DNA of 64,000 bases from Flavobacteriales bacterium (GCA_003331305.1 QOQB01000004.1:1-64000), one strand, 5' to 3'. Shown: positions 18,930-29,065, numbered from the stretch's first letter. Notes: generated by a model from the sequence alone, not told the origin. Program-made: numbers and translations.

Positions 18930-19496
18930 ATGGCAACAACATCAGATATTCGCAAAGGGCTTTGCATCCATTTCAATAATGACATATATAAAGTAATTGA
19001 ATTTTTGCACGTAAAACCTGGAAAGGGCCCAGCTTTTGTCCGTACAAAACTAAAAAGCGTTACTTCAGGTAAGGTAGTGGACAATACTTTTTCTGCTGGA
19101 CATAAAATTGAAGACGTACGTGTAGAGACACGAAAATATCAATTTTTATATGCTGAGGCAGATATGTATCATTTTATGAATAAGGAAGATTACAATCAAA
19201 TCGAACTTCAAGAAAGCATCCTAGATCAACCCAAGTTGATGAAAGAAGGAGAGGTTGTCACGATTATGATTAATACCGAAGATAGTAGCCCACTTTCTGT
19301 AGAAATGCCAGCAAGTGTTATTTTAGAAATTACACACGCTGAACCAGGTGTTAAAGGAAATACAGCCACCAATGCCACCAAACCAGCAACTGCAGAAACG
19401 GGTGCTAAAATCAACGTCCCGCTTTTTATTAATGAGGGAGACAAAATAAAAGTAGACACCGAAAAGGGAACATATATAGAACGAGTTAAATCATAA
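18930..19496 (+). CDS. efp: Translation elongation factor P
   Basis: Rescues ribosomes stalled on consecutive prolines. The 188-residue protein has the normal three OB-like domains. The loop entering the P-site reads KPGKGPAFV, so the tip residue is Lys, the form modified by lysylation-type enzymes in other bacteria; no modification gene is seen nearby. It sits in a tight run lpxA-efp-sucD with gaps of 1-2 bases. Confidence 0.96.
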   Translation: MATTSDIRKGLCIHFNNDIYKVIEFLHVKPGKGPAFVRTKLKSVTSGKVVDNTFSAGHKIEDVRVETRKYQFLYAEADMYHFMNKEDYNQIELQESILDQPKLMKEGEVVTIMINTEDSSPLSVEMPASVILEITHAEPGVKGNTATNATKPATAETGAKINVPLFINEGDKIKVDTEKGTYIERVKS

Positions 19497-19497
19497 C

Positions 19498-20370
19498 ATG
19501 AGCGTATTAGTAAACAAAACATCCAAAATAATTGTACAAGGATTCACAGGAAGTGAAGGAACATTTCATGCCGGTCAAATGATTGATTACGGCACCAATA
19601 TTGTTGGTGGCGTTACACCAGGAAAAGGCGGACAAATACACCTTGATAAACCTGTTTTTAACACGGTTGCTGATGCGGTTAAAAAAGTACAGGCAGACAC
19701 ATCTATCATTTTTGTACCACCAGCCTTTGCCGCTGACGCCATAATGGAAGCTGCTGAAGCGGGTATTAAAGTTATTATTACCATTACGGAGGGTATCCCT
19801 GTAAACGATATGGCTAAGGTTATGCAATATCTTAAAGACAAAGATTGTCGAATGGTGGGACCAAATTGTCCTGGTGTTATTTCGCCACAGGAAGCTAAAG
19901 TGGGTATTATGCCCGGTTTTGTATTCAAAAAAGGAAAAGTAGGAATCGTTTCGAAATCAGGAACACTTACATACGAAGCTGCTGATCAAGTGGTAAAAGA
20001 AGGTTTTGGTATTACAACGGCCATTGGTATTGGAGGAGATCCCATTATTGGAACGACAACAAAAGATGCCGTTCAATTGCTTATGGAGGATGATGAAACG
20101 GAGTGCATTGTCATGATTGGCGAAATTGGCGGGCAGCTTGAAGCCGATGCTGCAAACTGGATTAAAGCGCAAGGAAACCCAAAGCCTGTTGTTGGTTTTA
20201 TCGCTGGTGAAACGGCACCTAAAGGACGTACTATGGGTCACGCTGGGGCTATTGTAGGCGGTGCTGAAGATACTGCTAAAGCCAAAAAAGCAATTATGAA
20301 AGCTTGTGGAATTCACGTGGTAGATTCACCTGCCGCTATTGGAAAAACAGTTGCTAAAGCATTAGCATAA
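19498..20370 (+). CDS. sucD: Succinate-CoA ligase subunit alpha
   Basis: Alpha subunit of succinyl-CoA synthetase of the TCA cycle, making ATP or GTP. The 290-residue protein has the CoA-binding Rossmann domain (QGFTGSEGTFHAGQMI, GGVTPGKGG), the ligase domain, and the phosphorylated His in GRTMGHAGAIVGG (about 245). sucC is not in the window, so the two subunits are unlinked here. Start ATG 19498, one base after the efp stop. Confidence 0.96.
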   Translation: MSVLVNKTSKIIVQGFTGSEGTFHAGQMIDYGTNIVGGVTPGKGGQIHLDKPVFNTVADAVKKVQADTSIIFVPPAFAADAIMEAAEAGIKVIITITEGIPVNDMAKVMQYLKDKDCRMVGPNCPGVISPQEAKVGIMPGFVFKKGKVGIVSKSGTLTYEAADQVVKEGFGITTAIGIGGDPIIGTTTKDAVQLLMEDDETECIVMIGEIGGQLEADAANWIKAQGNPKPVVGFIAGETAPKGRTMGHAGAIVGGAEDTAKAKKAIMKACGIHVVDSPAAIGKTVAKALA

Positions 20371-20372
20371 CT

Positions 20373-21119
20373 ATGGAGTTAGTCAAAGGAAAAAACATTC
20401 TTATTACCGGTGCCAGTAGAGGCATTGGTAAAGGTATTGCTCAGACGTTTGCGCAACACGGCGCAAATGTTGCCTTTACCTACAGCTCATCTGCAGGCCC
20501 TGCTGAAGAATTAGAACAGGAATTAACCGCATTGGGCGTAAAGGCAAAAGCTTACCAATCAAACGCAGCCAATTTTGAATCTGCGCAACAGCTAGCAAGC
20601 GACGTGCTTGAAGAGTTTGGCAGTATTGATGTGCTGATAAATAATGCAGGTATTACCAAAGACAATCTGTTGATGCGCATCTCTGAAGAAGATTTTGATA
20701 AAGTTATTGAAGTAAACTTGAAATCTGTTTTTAATATGACCAAAGCGGTACAGCGCACCATGCTAAAGCAACGTCACGGAAGTCTCATTCACATGAGCTC
20801 TGTGGTGGGTGTAAAAGGAAATGCAGGTCAGTCAAATTATGCAGCGTCAAAAGCGGGTATTATTGGTTTTTCAAAATCAATTGCATTGGAGCTCGGCTCA
20901 AGGAATATTCGCTCGAACGTAATTGCGCCAGGTTTTATAGAAACAGAAATGACAGGAAAACTTCCTGAAGACGTAGTTGCACAATGGCGTGATGGTATTC
21001 CGCTAAAGCGTGGCGGTTCACCTGATGATGTTGCCAACGCTTGTTTATTTTTAGCCTCCGATTTATCTGCGTATATTACAGGACAAGTCTTAAACGTTGA
21101 CGGCGGTATGTTAACCTAA
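20373..21119 (+). CDS. fabG: 3-oxoacyl-[acyl-carrier-protein] reductase
   Basis: NADPH-dependent short-chain reductase of fatty acid elongation, 248 residues. Motifs: TGASRGIGKG (cofactor, about 13), NNAGITKDNLLMR (about 90), and the catalytic Ser-Tyr-Lys in MSSVVGVKGNAGQSNYAASKAG (about 140-160). The C-terminal YITGQVLNVDGGM is standard. Two bases after sucD. The context with lpxC/fabZ supports a lipid role over a general SDR. Confidence 0.92.
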   Translation: MELVKGKNILITGASRGIGKGIAQTFAQHGANVAFTYSSSAGPAEELEQELTALGVKAKAYQSNAANFESAQQLASDVLEEFGSIDVLINNAGITKDNLLMRISEEDFDKVIEVNLKSVFNMTKAVQRTMLKQRHGSLIHMSSVVGVKGNAGQSNYAASKAGIIGFSKSIALELGSRNIRSNVIAPGFIETEMTGKLPEDVVAQWRDGIPLKRGGSPDDVANACLFLASDLSAYITGQVLNVDGGMLT

Positions 21120-21129
21120 TTTTTAAATC

Positions 21130-21948
21130 ATGAATAAAATTCCAAAACTCGGACTACCAGTAATAGTCATTATTTTAGTAAGTATTATTTTTATTTCAAA
21201 ATCCTCTGTGAACATCGGTTCTGGTGAAGCAGGAGTATTATTTAAAACTTTCGGAGGGGGTGTTGTTACTGACAAAGCACCTTTAAGTGAAGGTTTCCAC
21301 ATCATTGCACCGTGGAATCGCGTGTATATTTACAATATTAAGCAACAGGAAGAATTTGAAAGTGGCATGCGTGTACTTTCTTCTAATGGCTTAGAAATAT
21401 CGTTGGATGTTTCGGTATTGTATCAGCCAAAAATTGACGAGTTGGGCTTGTTGCACAAAACCAAAGGCGAAAATTATCTGAATATTGTTATTGCGCCTGA
21501 AATTCGTGCCGTAGCACGTTCGGTAATTGGACGCTATACACCAGAGCAATTATACTCTACAAAGCGAGATGCCATTCAAAATGAAATTTTTGAAGAAACC
21601 AGACGAAAAGTAGAAGAACAGCACGTACAACTAAACTCGGTTTTGGTTCGTGATGTTACACTTCCTAATTCTATAAAAGAAGCCATTCAGCGTAAACTTA
21701 CTCAAGAACAAGAATCATTGGAATATGAATTCCGATTAGAAAAAGCACGTCAAGAAGCTGAGAAAGTACGTATTGATGCAGAAGGAAAGGCTATAGCAAA
21801 CCGTATTTTAGCTGCATCGCTTACACCAAATATTCTTAAAGAAAAAGGAATCGAAGCCACACTAAAACTTGCCGAATCACCAAATTCTAAAGTAGTGATT
21901 GTAGGTAATGGAAAAGATGGGTTACCACTAATTTTAGGAAATCAGTAA
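21130..21948 (+). CDS. Prohibitin/SPFH-domain membrane protein
   Basis: The 272-residue protein has one N-terminal membrane helix (about 9-26, LPVIVIILVSIIFIS), an SPFH/band-7 domain (about 30-195) and a charged coiled coil (about 170-220, LEKARQEAEKVRIDAEGKA), as in prohibitins. Such proteins form membrane ring scaffolds that influence proteases and membrane organisation. Ten bases after fabG, and last in the forward run before the his leader. Confidence 0.9.
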   Translation: MNKIPKLGLPVIVIILVSIIFISKSSVNIGSGEAGVLFKTFGGGVVTDKAPLSEGFHIIAPWNRVYIYNIKQQEEFESGMRVLSSNGLEISLDVSVLYQPKIDELGLLHKTKGENYLNIVIAPEIRAVARSVIGRYTPEQLYSTKRDAIQNEIFEETRRKVEEQHVQLNSVLVRDVTLPNSIKEAIQRKLTQEQESLEYEFRLEKARQEAEKVRIDAEGKAIANRILAASLTPNILKEKGIEATLKLAESPNSKVVIVGNGKDGLPLILGNQ

Positions 21949-21966
21949 GATTTGAAAAAAAAGTGT

Positions 21967-21974
21967 GATATTTG
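21967..21974 (+). promoter_or_regulatory. Probable promoter -7 element of the his operon
   Basis: GATATTTG is one base off TAnnTTTG and is 7 bases before the leader peptide ATG, the expected place for the his leader promoter. Confidence 0.4.
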
Positions 21975-21981
21975 CAATCTA

Positions 21982-22035
21982 ATGAAAACAACACATACAC
22001 ACCACCACGTAAAGTCATCGTTTCAAACGAACTAG
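21982..22035 (+). CDS. hisL: his operon leader peptide (17 aa)
   Basis: A 17-residue ORF too short for the track: MKTTHTHHHVKSSFQTN. Four of residues 5-9 are His (HTHHH). A stop (TAG) follows at 22033-22035. It lies between a promoter-like element and an intrinsic terminator upstream of hisG, the classic arrangement for ribosome-mediated attenuation: low charged tRNA-His stalls the ribosome on the His codons and frees the downstream RNA to form an antiterminator. Confidence 0.85.
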   Translation: MKTTHTHHHVKSSFQTN

Positions 22036-22070
22036 GTGAGGTGTATCCATAACCGACTAACCCGTTTGAA
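22022..22070 (+). promoter_or_regulatory. his antiterminator pairing
   Basis: TTCAAACG (22022-22029, end of the leader ORF) is exactly complementary to CGTTTGAA (22063-22070), which is the left arm of the terminator. Pairing of the two would prevent terminator formation. The segments share the same sequence family, as expected for a genuine attenuator. Confidence 0.7.
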
Positions 22071-22090
22071 GCAACTCAAACGGGTTTTTT
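22059..22090 (+). terminator. his attenuator terminator
   Basis: An 11-base stem AACCCGTTTGA / TCAAACGGGTT with loop AGCAAC is followed by a run of T. It lies 11 bases before the hisG ATG, so it can only work as a regulated terminator of the his operon. Confidence 0.85.
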
Positions 22091-22100
22091 TGTATCAATT

Positions 22101-22964
22101 ATGAAGAAAGAAAACATACGTATTGCCATTCAAAAGTCAGGAAGACTTAACGAAGATTCTTTGAAATTACTCAAGGATTGTGGCATTTCAATCAATAATG
22201 GAAAAGACCAACTCAAAACTACTGCGTCAAATTTCCCTATGGAAATTTACTATTTACGCAATGGAGACATTCCACAATACCTCCGTGATGGAGTAGTGGA
22301 TTTGGCTATTGTTGGAGAAAATCTATTAATTGAAAAAGGCGAGGACATTAGCATATTAGAAAATTTAGGCTTCTCAAAATGCCGTGTTTCTATTGCGGTT
22401 CCTAAAGAAGCTGCATACAACGGTATTGAAGACTTAACAGGAAAACGCATCGCTACCTCTTACCCAAAAACCGTACAAAAACACCTTTCACAATGGGGTA
22501 TCGAAGCTGATTTACACATCATCAACGGCTCGGTAGAAATTGCACCAAACATTGGACTTTCAGATGCTATCTGTGACATTGTTTCTAGCGGCTCTACGTT
22601 GTTTAAAAACAACCTTAAAGAGGTTGAAGTATTATTTAAATCAGAGGCTGTTTTGGTTAGTGCTGATGCCTTATCTGATGTAAAAAAAGATATACTGAAA
22701 ACCTTTTTGTTCCGTATTCGTGCGGTTTTGGCAGGTAAAAACTCACGTTATGTGATTATGAACGTTCCAAACGATGCCATCTCACATATTTCAAATATTC
22801 TACCTGTACTCAAAAGCCCAACGATAATGCCGTTAGTCGAAGAAGGATGGAGTTCGTTGCACTCGGTTGTAAATAAAAATACATTTTGGGAAATGGTAGA
22901 CGAGTTAAAAGCAGCAGGCGCTCGTGATATTTTAGTATGTCCAATCGAACGAATTATTCAGTAA
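22101..22964 (+). CDS. hisG: ATP phosphoribosyltransferase (long form)
   Basis: First, feedback-controlled step of histidine synthesis: ATP plus PRPP. The 287-residue protein is the long HisG with a C-terminal regulatory domain (about 210-287), so no HisZ partner is needed and none is present. Motifs RIAIQKSGRLNEDS (about 7), DLAIVGENLL and the PRPP loop DIVSSGSTLFKNNL (about 165). It is the first structural gene behind the attenuator. Its stop shares one base with the hisD start. Confidence 0.96.
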   Translation: MKKENIRIAIQKSGRLNEDSLKLLKDCGISINNGKDQLKTTASNFPMEIYYLRNGDIPQYLRDGVVDLAIVGENLLIEKGEDISILENLGFSKCRVSIAVPKEAAYNGIEDLTGKRIATSYPKTVQKHLSQWGIEADLHIINGSVEIAPNIGLSDAICDIVSSGSTLFKNNLKEVEVLFKSEAVLVSADALSDVKKDILKTFLFRIRAVLAGKNSRYVIMNVPNDAISHISNILPVLKSPTIMPLVEEGWSSLHSVVNKNTFWEMVDELKAAGARDILVCPIERIIQ

Positions 22965-24250
22965 TGCGTATTGTAAGCAATCCAGACCGGAATAATTGGG
23001 AAACGTTGACAAAACGCCCAACTGCAGATTTTGCTGCAGTTGAACCTATTGTAGACGAAGTTTTTGCTGCAGTTAAAGTAAATGGCGACACGGCTGCTCG
23101 TGTATACAGCCAAAAGTTTGATAAGGTTACTGTGGATAATTTTATTGTTTCTCAAGAAGAGCTGTCAAAAGCAAAAAGCGAATTGGCTCCTAAACTTGTT
23201 AGTGCTATTGATATAGCTTACGCTAATATTTATGCTTTTCATAAAGCACAACAAACTGATCCGATAGTAGTTGAAACTACGGCAGGCGTTTCGTGTTGGC
23301 AGGTCAAAAAACCTATCGAAAAAGTTGGGATTTATATTCCCGGTGGCACAGCGCCATTATTTTCAACTGTACTGATGCTTGCCATTCCAGCACAGATTGC
23401 TGGTTGCCAACAAATTGTGCTTTGCACGCCACCAAGCGCATCAGGTATTCCTGCGGCGATTCGTTATGCTGCATTTAAGTGTGGTGTTACCATAGTTGCC
23501 CAACTAGGCGGTATTCAAGCTATAGCTGCCATGACATTTGGAACAGCATCTATTCCAAAAGTGTATAAAATTTTTGGTCCTGGTAATCAATTTGTTACTG
23601 TAGCCAAGCAAAAAGCCACCCAGTTTCAAACGGCAATCGATATGCCCGCCGGACCTTCAGAATTGTTGGTTGTTGCAGATGCTTCAGCAAACCCTGCCTA
23701 TGTAGCAGCAGATTTGCTGTCACAAGCTGAACACGGCGTTGACAGTCAAGTCATTTTGGTTGCAATAGATAAATCATTAATCAAGTCTGTTCAAGAAGAG
23801 TTACTAAAACAATTACAACGCTTACCTCGAAAGGAAATTGCAGAAAAGGCACTTGACAACTCACTGACTGTTCTTTTTGATGAGGAATCAATAGCATTAG
23901 ATTTTATCAATACATACGGTCCAGAACACTATATTGTTTGTGCCGAAAACGAGGCTGTTTTTGTTGATGGTATTCTAAATGCAGGTTCGGTATTTATTGG
24001 AAATTACACGCCTGAAAGTGCGGGTGATTATGCTTCTGGTACCAACCACACACTTCCTACCAATGGCTATACCAAACAATATAGCGGCGTAAATCTCGAT
24101 GCATTTACAAAAGCGATTACCTATCAGCGGATCAGTGCAGATGGCATTCAAAAACTTGGACCGAGTATTGAAGCAATGGCAGAGGCGGAAGGGCTATTTG
24201 CACACAAAAACGCCGTAACCCTTCGTTTAAATGATTTAAACAATGGCTAA
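22964..24250 (+). CDS. hisD: Histidinol dehydrogenase
   Basis: Last two oxidations, histidinol to histidine, with NAD and zinc. The 428-residue protein contains KVGIYIPGGTAPL (about 105), KIFGPGNQFV, DMPAGPSELLVVAD (about 225), LSQAEHG (zinc) and TYGPEHYIV with NHTLPTNG. ATG 22964 (MRIVSNPDRNNW) is chosen; the track start 22937 lies inside hisG. It overlaps hisC by 8 bases. Confidence 0.96.
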   Translation: MRIVSNPDRNNWETLTKRPTADFAAVEPIVDEVFAAVKVNGDTAARVYSQKFDKVTVDNFIVSQEELSKAKSELAPKLVSAIDIAYANIYAFHKAQQTDPIVVETTAGVSCWQVKKPIEKVGIYIPGGTAPLFSTVLMLAIPAQIAGCQQIVLCTPPSASGIPAAIRYAAFKCGVTIVAQLGGIQAIAAMTFGTASIPKVYKIFGPGNQFVTVAKQKATQFQTAIDMPAGPSELLVVADASANPAYVAADLLSQAEHGVDSQVILVAIDKSLIKSVQEELLKQLQRLPRKEIAEKALDNSLTVLFDEESIALDFINTYGPEHYIVCAENEAVFVDGILNAGSVFIGNYTPESAGDYASGTNHTLPTNGYTKQYSGVNLDAFTKAITYQRISADGIQKLGPSIEAMAEAEGLFAHKNAVTLRLNDLNNG

Positions 24251-25295
24251 GGTTTTTAATTTAGCTGATTGGGCACGCCCCGAAATGTTGGCATTAAAGC
24301 CCTACACTTCGGCACGGGATACCTTTACCGCTGCGGAAGGGGAGTGGACGTTTTTAGACGCAAATGAAAACCCTAACGCCACAGAGGTAAATCGTTATCC
24401 AGATCCAAATCAAACGGAACTAAAAAAAGTGATTGCCAATCTCCGTGGATGTGATCAAGACCAGCTTTTAATCGGAAACGGCAGCGATGAAGTCTTAGAT
24501 CTTATTATCAGAGCATTCTGCACGCCCTACAAAGACGACATGCTTATTATGCCACCAACATATGGCATGTATGCCGTATTGGCTGATATCAATAGCATAG
24601 GCATGATTAAAGTGCCGCTTGATGCAACTTTCCAGCTTAGACCTAAAGAAATTCTTGCTGCGGTAACGCCAAATACAAAAGCTATATTCTTTTGCAGTCC
24701 TAACAACCCAAGTGGGAATGCTTTTAATTCTGATGATATTCAAATATTGTTGGAGGAGTTTGATGGAATTGTAGTAATAGACGAAGCATATATAGACTTC
24801 ACTGATTTTTCAAGTTGGTCAATAAAACTATCCAATTATCCCAACCTGATTGTAACGCAAACGCTTTCCAAAGCTTTTGGCTTAGCGGGTTTGCGTTTGG
24901 GAATTGCCATTGCCAGTTCTGAAATTATTGCTTTGTTAAAGCGCATCAAGCCGCCTTATAACATCAACAGTCTTAGCCAGGAAAATGCCATGGAAGTCCT
25001 TCGTGACACAAAAACAGTAAATACACAAATAGCAGAAAGCATTTCGGAACGAAAGCGATTAGCGCAAGAATTAAACACATTTTCATGGGTCGTCAAAACA
25101 TACCCATCAGACGCCAATTTTTTACTTGTCAAAGTTGATGATGCCGCAAAACGATATACAGAATTATTAGACCAACACATTGTTACACGGGATCGTTCTT
25201 CGCAAGAAAATTGCGAAAATTGTATCCGATTTAGCGTGGGGACACCACAAGAAAATGACAAACTTATTGCAGCATGTAAATCATTATCCGAATGA
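24243..25295 (+). CDS. hisC: Histidinol-phosphate aminotransferase
   Basis: PLP-dependent transamination of imidazole acetol phosphate, 350 residues. Class I/II aminotransferase marks: DANENP (about 38), [20 protein letters not shown] (about 142), DEAYIDF (about 180) and the PLP Lys in [16 protein letters not shown] (about 215). It overlaps hisD by 8 and hisB by 4 bases. Confidence 0.95.
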   Translation: MAKVFNLADWARPEMLALKPYTSARDTFTAAEGEWTFLDANENPNATEVNRYPDPNQTELKKVIANLRGCDQDQLLIGNGSDEVLDLIIRAFCTPYKDDMLIMPPTYGMYAVLADINSIGMIKVPLDATFQLRPKEILAAVTPNTKAIFFCSPNNPSGNAFNSDDIQILLEEFDGIVVIDEAYIDFTDFSSWSIKLSNYPNLIVTQTLSKAFGLAGLRLGIAIASSEIIALLKRIKPPYNINSLSQENAMEVLRDTKTVNTQIAESISERKRLAQELNTFSWVVKTYPSDANFLLVKVDDAAKRYTELLDQHIVTRDRSSQENCENCIRFSVGTPQENDKLIAACKSLSE

Positions 25296-26416
25296 AAAAA
25301 GTATTGTTTATTGACAGAGACGGCACTTTGGCATTAGAGCCAACAGACTTCCAACTGGATGCCATGGATAAACTTGAATTCTATCCAGGTGTGTTTCAAT
25401 ATTTGGGACGTATTGCCAAAGAGATGGACTTCGAATTGGTCATGGTTACCAATCAAGATGGGCTGGGAACAGCCAGTTTCCCAGAAGAAACCTTTTGGCC
25501 TACACACGATTTTATGCTAACGTCCCTTAAAAACGAAGGCGTTGTTTTTGATCAAGTCTTTATAGACAAAAGCATGCCCGAGGACAATGCACCCACACGA
25601 AAGCCCAAAACAGGCATGTTGACGGCATATTTGGACACTACTGAATATGATTTGGCGAACTCTTTTGTTATTGGAGATAGAATGAGCGATATGGAATTGG
25701 CGCAAAATCTTGGTGCAAAAGGAATTTTGCTTCAATACGACACACGTATGGCTCAAGATATTTCTGCGGAACTACAAGCGGTTATTTCATTGCAAATCCA
25801 ATCCTGGGAAGGGGTTTATACCCTTTTAAAAGCAGGGGAGAGACGTGCTACACATGAACGCACTACGAAAGAAACAGATATTAAAATAGAACTCAATTTG
25901 GACGGTACTGGACAAAGCACTATCGATACAGGTATTGTCTTTTTTGATCATATGTTAGACCAGTTAGCACGCCACGGCGGTGTTGATATTACACTTACGA
26001 CCAAAGGCGATTTGGAAGTCGATGAGCACCACACTATTGAAGATACAGCCATTGCTTTAGGAGAGGCTTTTGGGCAAGCGATAGGAAATAAGCTTGGCAT
26101 AGAGCGCTATGGTTTTTGTTTGCCTATGGACGATTGTTTGGCGCAAGTAGCCATTGATTTTGGCGGACGTGCATGGCTCATGTGGGATGCGAAATTTAAA
26201 CGCGAAATGATTGGAAAAATGCCAACAGAAATGTTTTTCCACTTCTTTAAATCCTTTGCTGATGGTGCCAAAGCAAACCTTAATATTAAAGCGGAAGGCC
26301 ACAACGAACACCACAAAATTGAAGCAATTTTTAAGGCGTTTGCCAAGGCGATAAAAATGGCCATCAAACGCGATGCTGAAAAATTAGTATTGCCATCAAC
26401 TAAAGGTCAGCTATGA
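25292..26416 (+). CDS. hisB: Bifunctional histidinol-phosphatase / imidazoleglycerol-phosphate dehydratase
   Basis: A fusion of 374 residues. The N-terminal HAD phosphatase (about 1-165) has [12 protein letters not shown] with both catalytic Asp, TNQDG, and [10 protein letters not shown]. The C-terminal dehydratase (about 185-374) has [29 protein letters not shown] and [19 protein letters not shown], the metal-binding His sets. It carries two non-consecutive steps in one protein. Overlaps hisC and hisH by 4 bases each. Confidence 0.96.
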   Translation: MKKVLFIDRDGTLALEPTDFQLDAMDKLEFYPGVFQYLGRIAKEMDFELVMVTNQDGLGTASFPEETFWPTHDFMLTSLKNEGVVFDQVFIDKSMPEDNAPTRKPKTGMLTAYLDTTEYDLANSFVIGDRMSDMELAQNLGAKGILLQYDTRMAQDISAELQAVISLQIQSWEGVYTLLKAGERRATHERTTKETDIKIELNLDGTGQSTIDTGIVFFDHMLDQLARHGGVDITLTTKGDLEVDEHHTIEDTAIALGEAFGQAIGNKLGIERYGFCLPMDDCLAQVAIDFGGRAWLMWDAKFKREMIGKMPTEMFFHFFKSFADGAKANLNIKAEGHNEHHKIEAIFKAFAKAIKMAIKRDAEKLVLPSTKGQL

Positions 26417-26991
26417 AAGTAGTTATTATCGATTACGGCGCAGGCAATATCCAGAGTATTCGTTTCGCATTGGAGCGTTTGGGTGCTACGGCTGTACTAT
26501 CCCATGATGCTGATGAAATTCGTCAGGCATCCCATATTATTTTTCCTGGGGTGGGCGAGGCGAGTTCAGCCATGAAAAAGTTGCAGGATACAGGGTTGGA
26601 CTCTGTTATTCCGACGCTCAAGCAACCTTTATTGGGTATATGCTTGGGTATGCAATTGATGTGTCACGCATCAGAAGAAGGGAACACAAAAGGCTTGGGG
26701 ATTTTTGATACTGAGGTCGTTCGCTTTAACACCAATTTAAACGTGCCACATATGGGATGGAATATGGTTAATGGCACAGGAAAGCTATTTTCGGATATTG
26801 CACAAAACAGCCATTTTTATTTAGTACATAGTTATTACGCTAAATGCTGCAATCACACAAATGCAACCTGTACGTATGACCTGCCGTTTAGTGCGGCATT
26901 GGCACGCGACAATTTTCACGGCACCCAATTTCACCCTGAAAAAAGTGGTGATGTGGGCGCACAACTATTACAAAATTTTTTAAACCTATGA
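26413..26991 (+). CDS. hisH: Imidazole glycerol phosphate synthase, glutamine amidotransferase subunit
   Basis: Supplies ammonia from glutamine to HisF. The 192-residue class I amidotransferase has DYGAGNIQS (about 7), the Cys nucleophile in [10 protein letters not shown] (about 78), and the His-Glu pair in [10 protein letters not shown] (about 177). Overlaps hisB and hisA by 4 bases each. Confidence 0.96.
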   Translation: MKVVIIDYGAGNIQSIRFALERLGATAVLSHDADEIRQASHIIFPGVGEASSAMKKLQDTGLDSVIPTLKQPLLGICLGMQLMCHASEEGNTKGLGIFDTEVVRFNTNLNVPHMGWNMVNGTGKLFSDIAQNSHFYLVHSYYAKCCNHTNATCTYDLPFSAALARDNFHGTQFHPEKSGDVGAQLLQNFLNL

Positions 26992-27716
26992 TTCTCGTAC
27001 CGGCAATAGACATCATCAACGGGCAATGTGTCCGCCTTACCAAAGGCGATTACGGCTCCAAAAAAGTATATAACGAATTTCCTGTGGAAGTGGCCAAAGC
27101 CTTTGAAGGGGCTGGACTAACACATGTGCATGTTGTTGACTTAGATGGTGCACGCGCCAAACATATTGTAAATGCAAAGGTGCTGGAACAAATTGCCACG
27201 CAAACGTCCTTACAAGTCGATTTTGGCGGTGGAATTAAAACGGAAACCGATTTACAAACGGCATTCGATTGTGGCGCTTCACAAGTTACACTGGGCAGCG
27301 TTGCGGTTATCGAACCTGAATTGGTACGTGAATGGCTAGAGAAATTTGGTGCGGAGCAACTTATTTTAGGGGCCGATGCCAAAAACAGACGGATTGCCAC
27401 ACACGGTTGGGAACAAGATTCGGGATTAGATGTTATAGACTTTATAATAGAATATGCGCAAAAAGGGTTCGAATATGTACTTTGCACAGACGTTGCCAAG
27501 GATGGTATGCTGGCAGGGCCATCGTTGGAGTTGTATTATGAAATCTTAGAACAGTTACCTGAACTTTCATTGATTGCTTCGGGTGGCGTAACCTCTATGG
27601 ACGATATTTATCAGTGTGCAGAATTGGGTTGTACCGCCGCCATTATTGGAAAGGCTATTTATGAGAACAAACTGTCTCTAAAGGAGTTGGAACGCTATCA
27701 AACGGAACAAATGTAA
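26988..27716 (+). CDS. hisA: ProFAR isomerase
   Basis: Isomerises phosphoribosyl-formimino-AICAR ribotide. TIM barrel of 242 residues with twin phosphate motifs: N-terminal [26 protein letters not shown] (about 80) and C-terminal [13 protein letters not shown] (about 166) with [11 protein letters not shown]. One base separates it from hisF. Confidence 0.95.
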   Translation: MILVPAIDIINGQCVRLTKGDYGSKKVYNEFPVEVAKAFEGAGLTHVHVVDLDGARAKHIVNAKVLEQIATQTSLQVDFGGGIKTETDLQTAFDCGASQVTLGSVAVIEPELVREWLEKFGAEQLILGADAKNRRIATHGWEQDSGLDVIDFIIEYAQKGFEYVLCTDVAKDGMLAGPSLELYYEILEQLPELSLIASGGVTSMDDIYQCAELGCTAAIIGKAIYENKLSLKELERYQTEQM

Positions 27717-27717
27717 T

Positions 27718-28470
27718 ATGCTTACCAAACGAATTATTCCGTGTTTAGATATCAAAGATGGCCGCACTGTGAAGGGCGTAAACTTTGTTTCGCTTCGTGA
27801 TGCGGGTGATCCCGTGGAATTGGCGCAACGCTATGCCGATGAAGGCGCGGACGAGCTGGTATTTTTAGATATCTCTGCTTCTGAAGAAAAGCGCAAGACC
27901 TTAGCGAAATTGGTACGTAACGTGGCATATGCGATTGATATTCCGTTTACCGTGGGTGGTGGTATAAGCTCGGTGGAAGATGTAGGCATTTTGTTGGAAA
28001 ACGGTGCGGATAAAGTATCCATTAATTCTGCTGCTGTTCGCCGACCAGAGCTTATAAGCGAACTGGCACAAAAATTTGGTACACAATGTATAGTCGTTGC
28101 AATTGATGCCAAACAAATTGAAAACGTGTGGGTGGTACATCTGGTAGGTGGAAAAGTGCCTACGGAGCGCAAACTTTTTGAGTGGGCAGCTGAAGCTGTA
28201 GAAAGAGGTGCAGGCGAACTCTTGTTTACCTCCATGGATCACGATGGTACGAAGCAAGGCTTTGCCAACAAAGCCCTAAAACAACTTAGCGAAACCGTTT
28301 CGGTTCCCGTAATCGCTTCAGGTGGTGCAGGTAATGTACAACATTTTATAGATACCTTTGCACTAGGAAACGCAGATGCTGCTTTGGCAGCCAGTGTCTT
28401 TCACTTTAAAGAAATAAGCATACCTGAATTAAAATCCGATCTACGAAACAATAAAATTCCCGTACGATGA
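27718..28470 (+). CDS. hisF: Imidazole glycerol phosphate synthase, cyclase subunit
   Basis: Cyclase partner of HisH, yielding imidazole glycerol phosphate and AICAR. TIM barrel of 250 residues with catalytic Asp in [16 protein letters not shown] (about 11), FTVGGGIS (about 79), and the second Asp in [11 protein letters not shown] (about 175), plus [11 protein letters not shown]. Overlaps hisIE by 4 bases. Confidence 0.96.
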   Translation: MLTKRIIPCLDIKDGRTVKGVNFVSLRDAGDPVELAQRYADEGADELVFLDISASEEKRKTLAKLVRNVAYAIDIPFTVGGGISSVEDVGILLENGADKVSINSAAVRRPELISELAQKFGTQCIVVAIDAKQIENVWVVHLVGGKVPTERKLFEWAAEAVERGAGELLFTSMDHDGTKQGFANKALKQLSETVSVPVIASGGAGNVQHFIDTFALGNADAALAASVFHFKEISIPELKSDLRNNKIPVR

Positions 28471-29060
28471 CTATAGATTACAGTAAACACCCTGACGGAT
28501 TAGTCCCTGCCATAGTGCAAGATGCAAAGACAAGGACTGTCCTTATGCTCGGCTATATGAATGCCGATGCCGTTGCGAAAACACAAGAAACCAAACAGGT
28601 GACGTTTTTTAGCCGTAGCAAAAACCGCCTATGGACAAAAGGGGAGGAGAGCGGTCATTTTTTAACCTTGGTTGAAATGGCAGTAGATTGCGACAAAGAC
28701 ACCTTACTGATTCAAGCTACACCAAACGGCCCAACATGCCACAAAGGGGATGATACTTGTTGGGGAAAGGAAAACACAGCTAGCTACGGTTTTTTATCTG
28801 CCTTAGAAACCATTATTGCAGACCGTAAAAACAACCCTACAGACAAAAGCTATGTGGCAAGCCTATTTGCCAAAGGCATTAATAAAATTGCGCAAAAAGT
28901 AGGCGAAGAAGCCGTTGAAACCGTGATTGAAGCCAAAGACAATGACGAAGGCTTATTCCTAAACGAAAGCGCTGATTTACTCTTTCACTTGCTAATTTTA
29001 CTGCAAGCCAAAGGGTTTTCTTTACAAGATGTAGTAAATGTGTTGGAGAAAAGGCAATAG
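28467..29060 (+). CDS. hisIE: Bifunctional phosphoribosyl-AMP cyclohydrolase / phosphoribosyl-ATP pyrophosphatase
   Basis: Fusion of 197 residues doing steps 2 and 3. The HisI part (about 1-105) has metal-binding [11 protein letters not shown] and [12 protein letters not shown]; the HisE part (about 110-197) has [14 protein letters not shown]. It is the last his gene. The stop codon lies inside two AGGCAAT heptamers (29052-29065) related to the repeat at 58356, so the last residues are encoded by repeat sequence. Confidence 0.96.
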   Translation: MTIDYSKHPDGLVPAIVQDAKTRTVLMLGYMNADAVAKTQETKQVTFFSRSKNRLWTKGEESGHFLTLVEMAVDCDKDTLLIQATPNGPTCHKGDDTCWGKENTASYGFLSALETIIADRKNNPTDKSYVASLFAKGINKIAQKVGEEAVETVIEAKDNDEGLFLNESADLLFHLLILLQAKGFSLQDVVNVLEKRQ

Positions 29061-29065
29061 GCAAT
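29052..29065. repeat. Two AGGCAAT heptamers at the hisIE end
   Basis: AGGCAATAGGCAAT spans the hisIE stop. The same heptamer appears in the longer array at 58356-58453. Confidence 0.6.
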
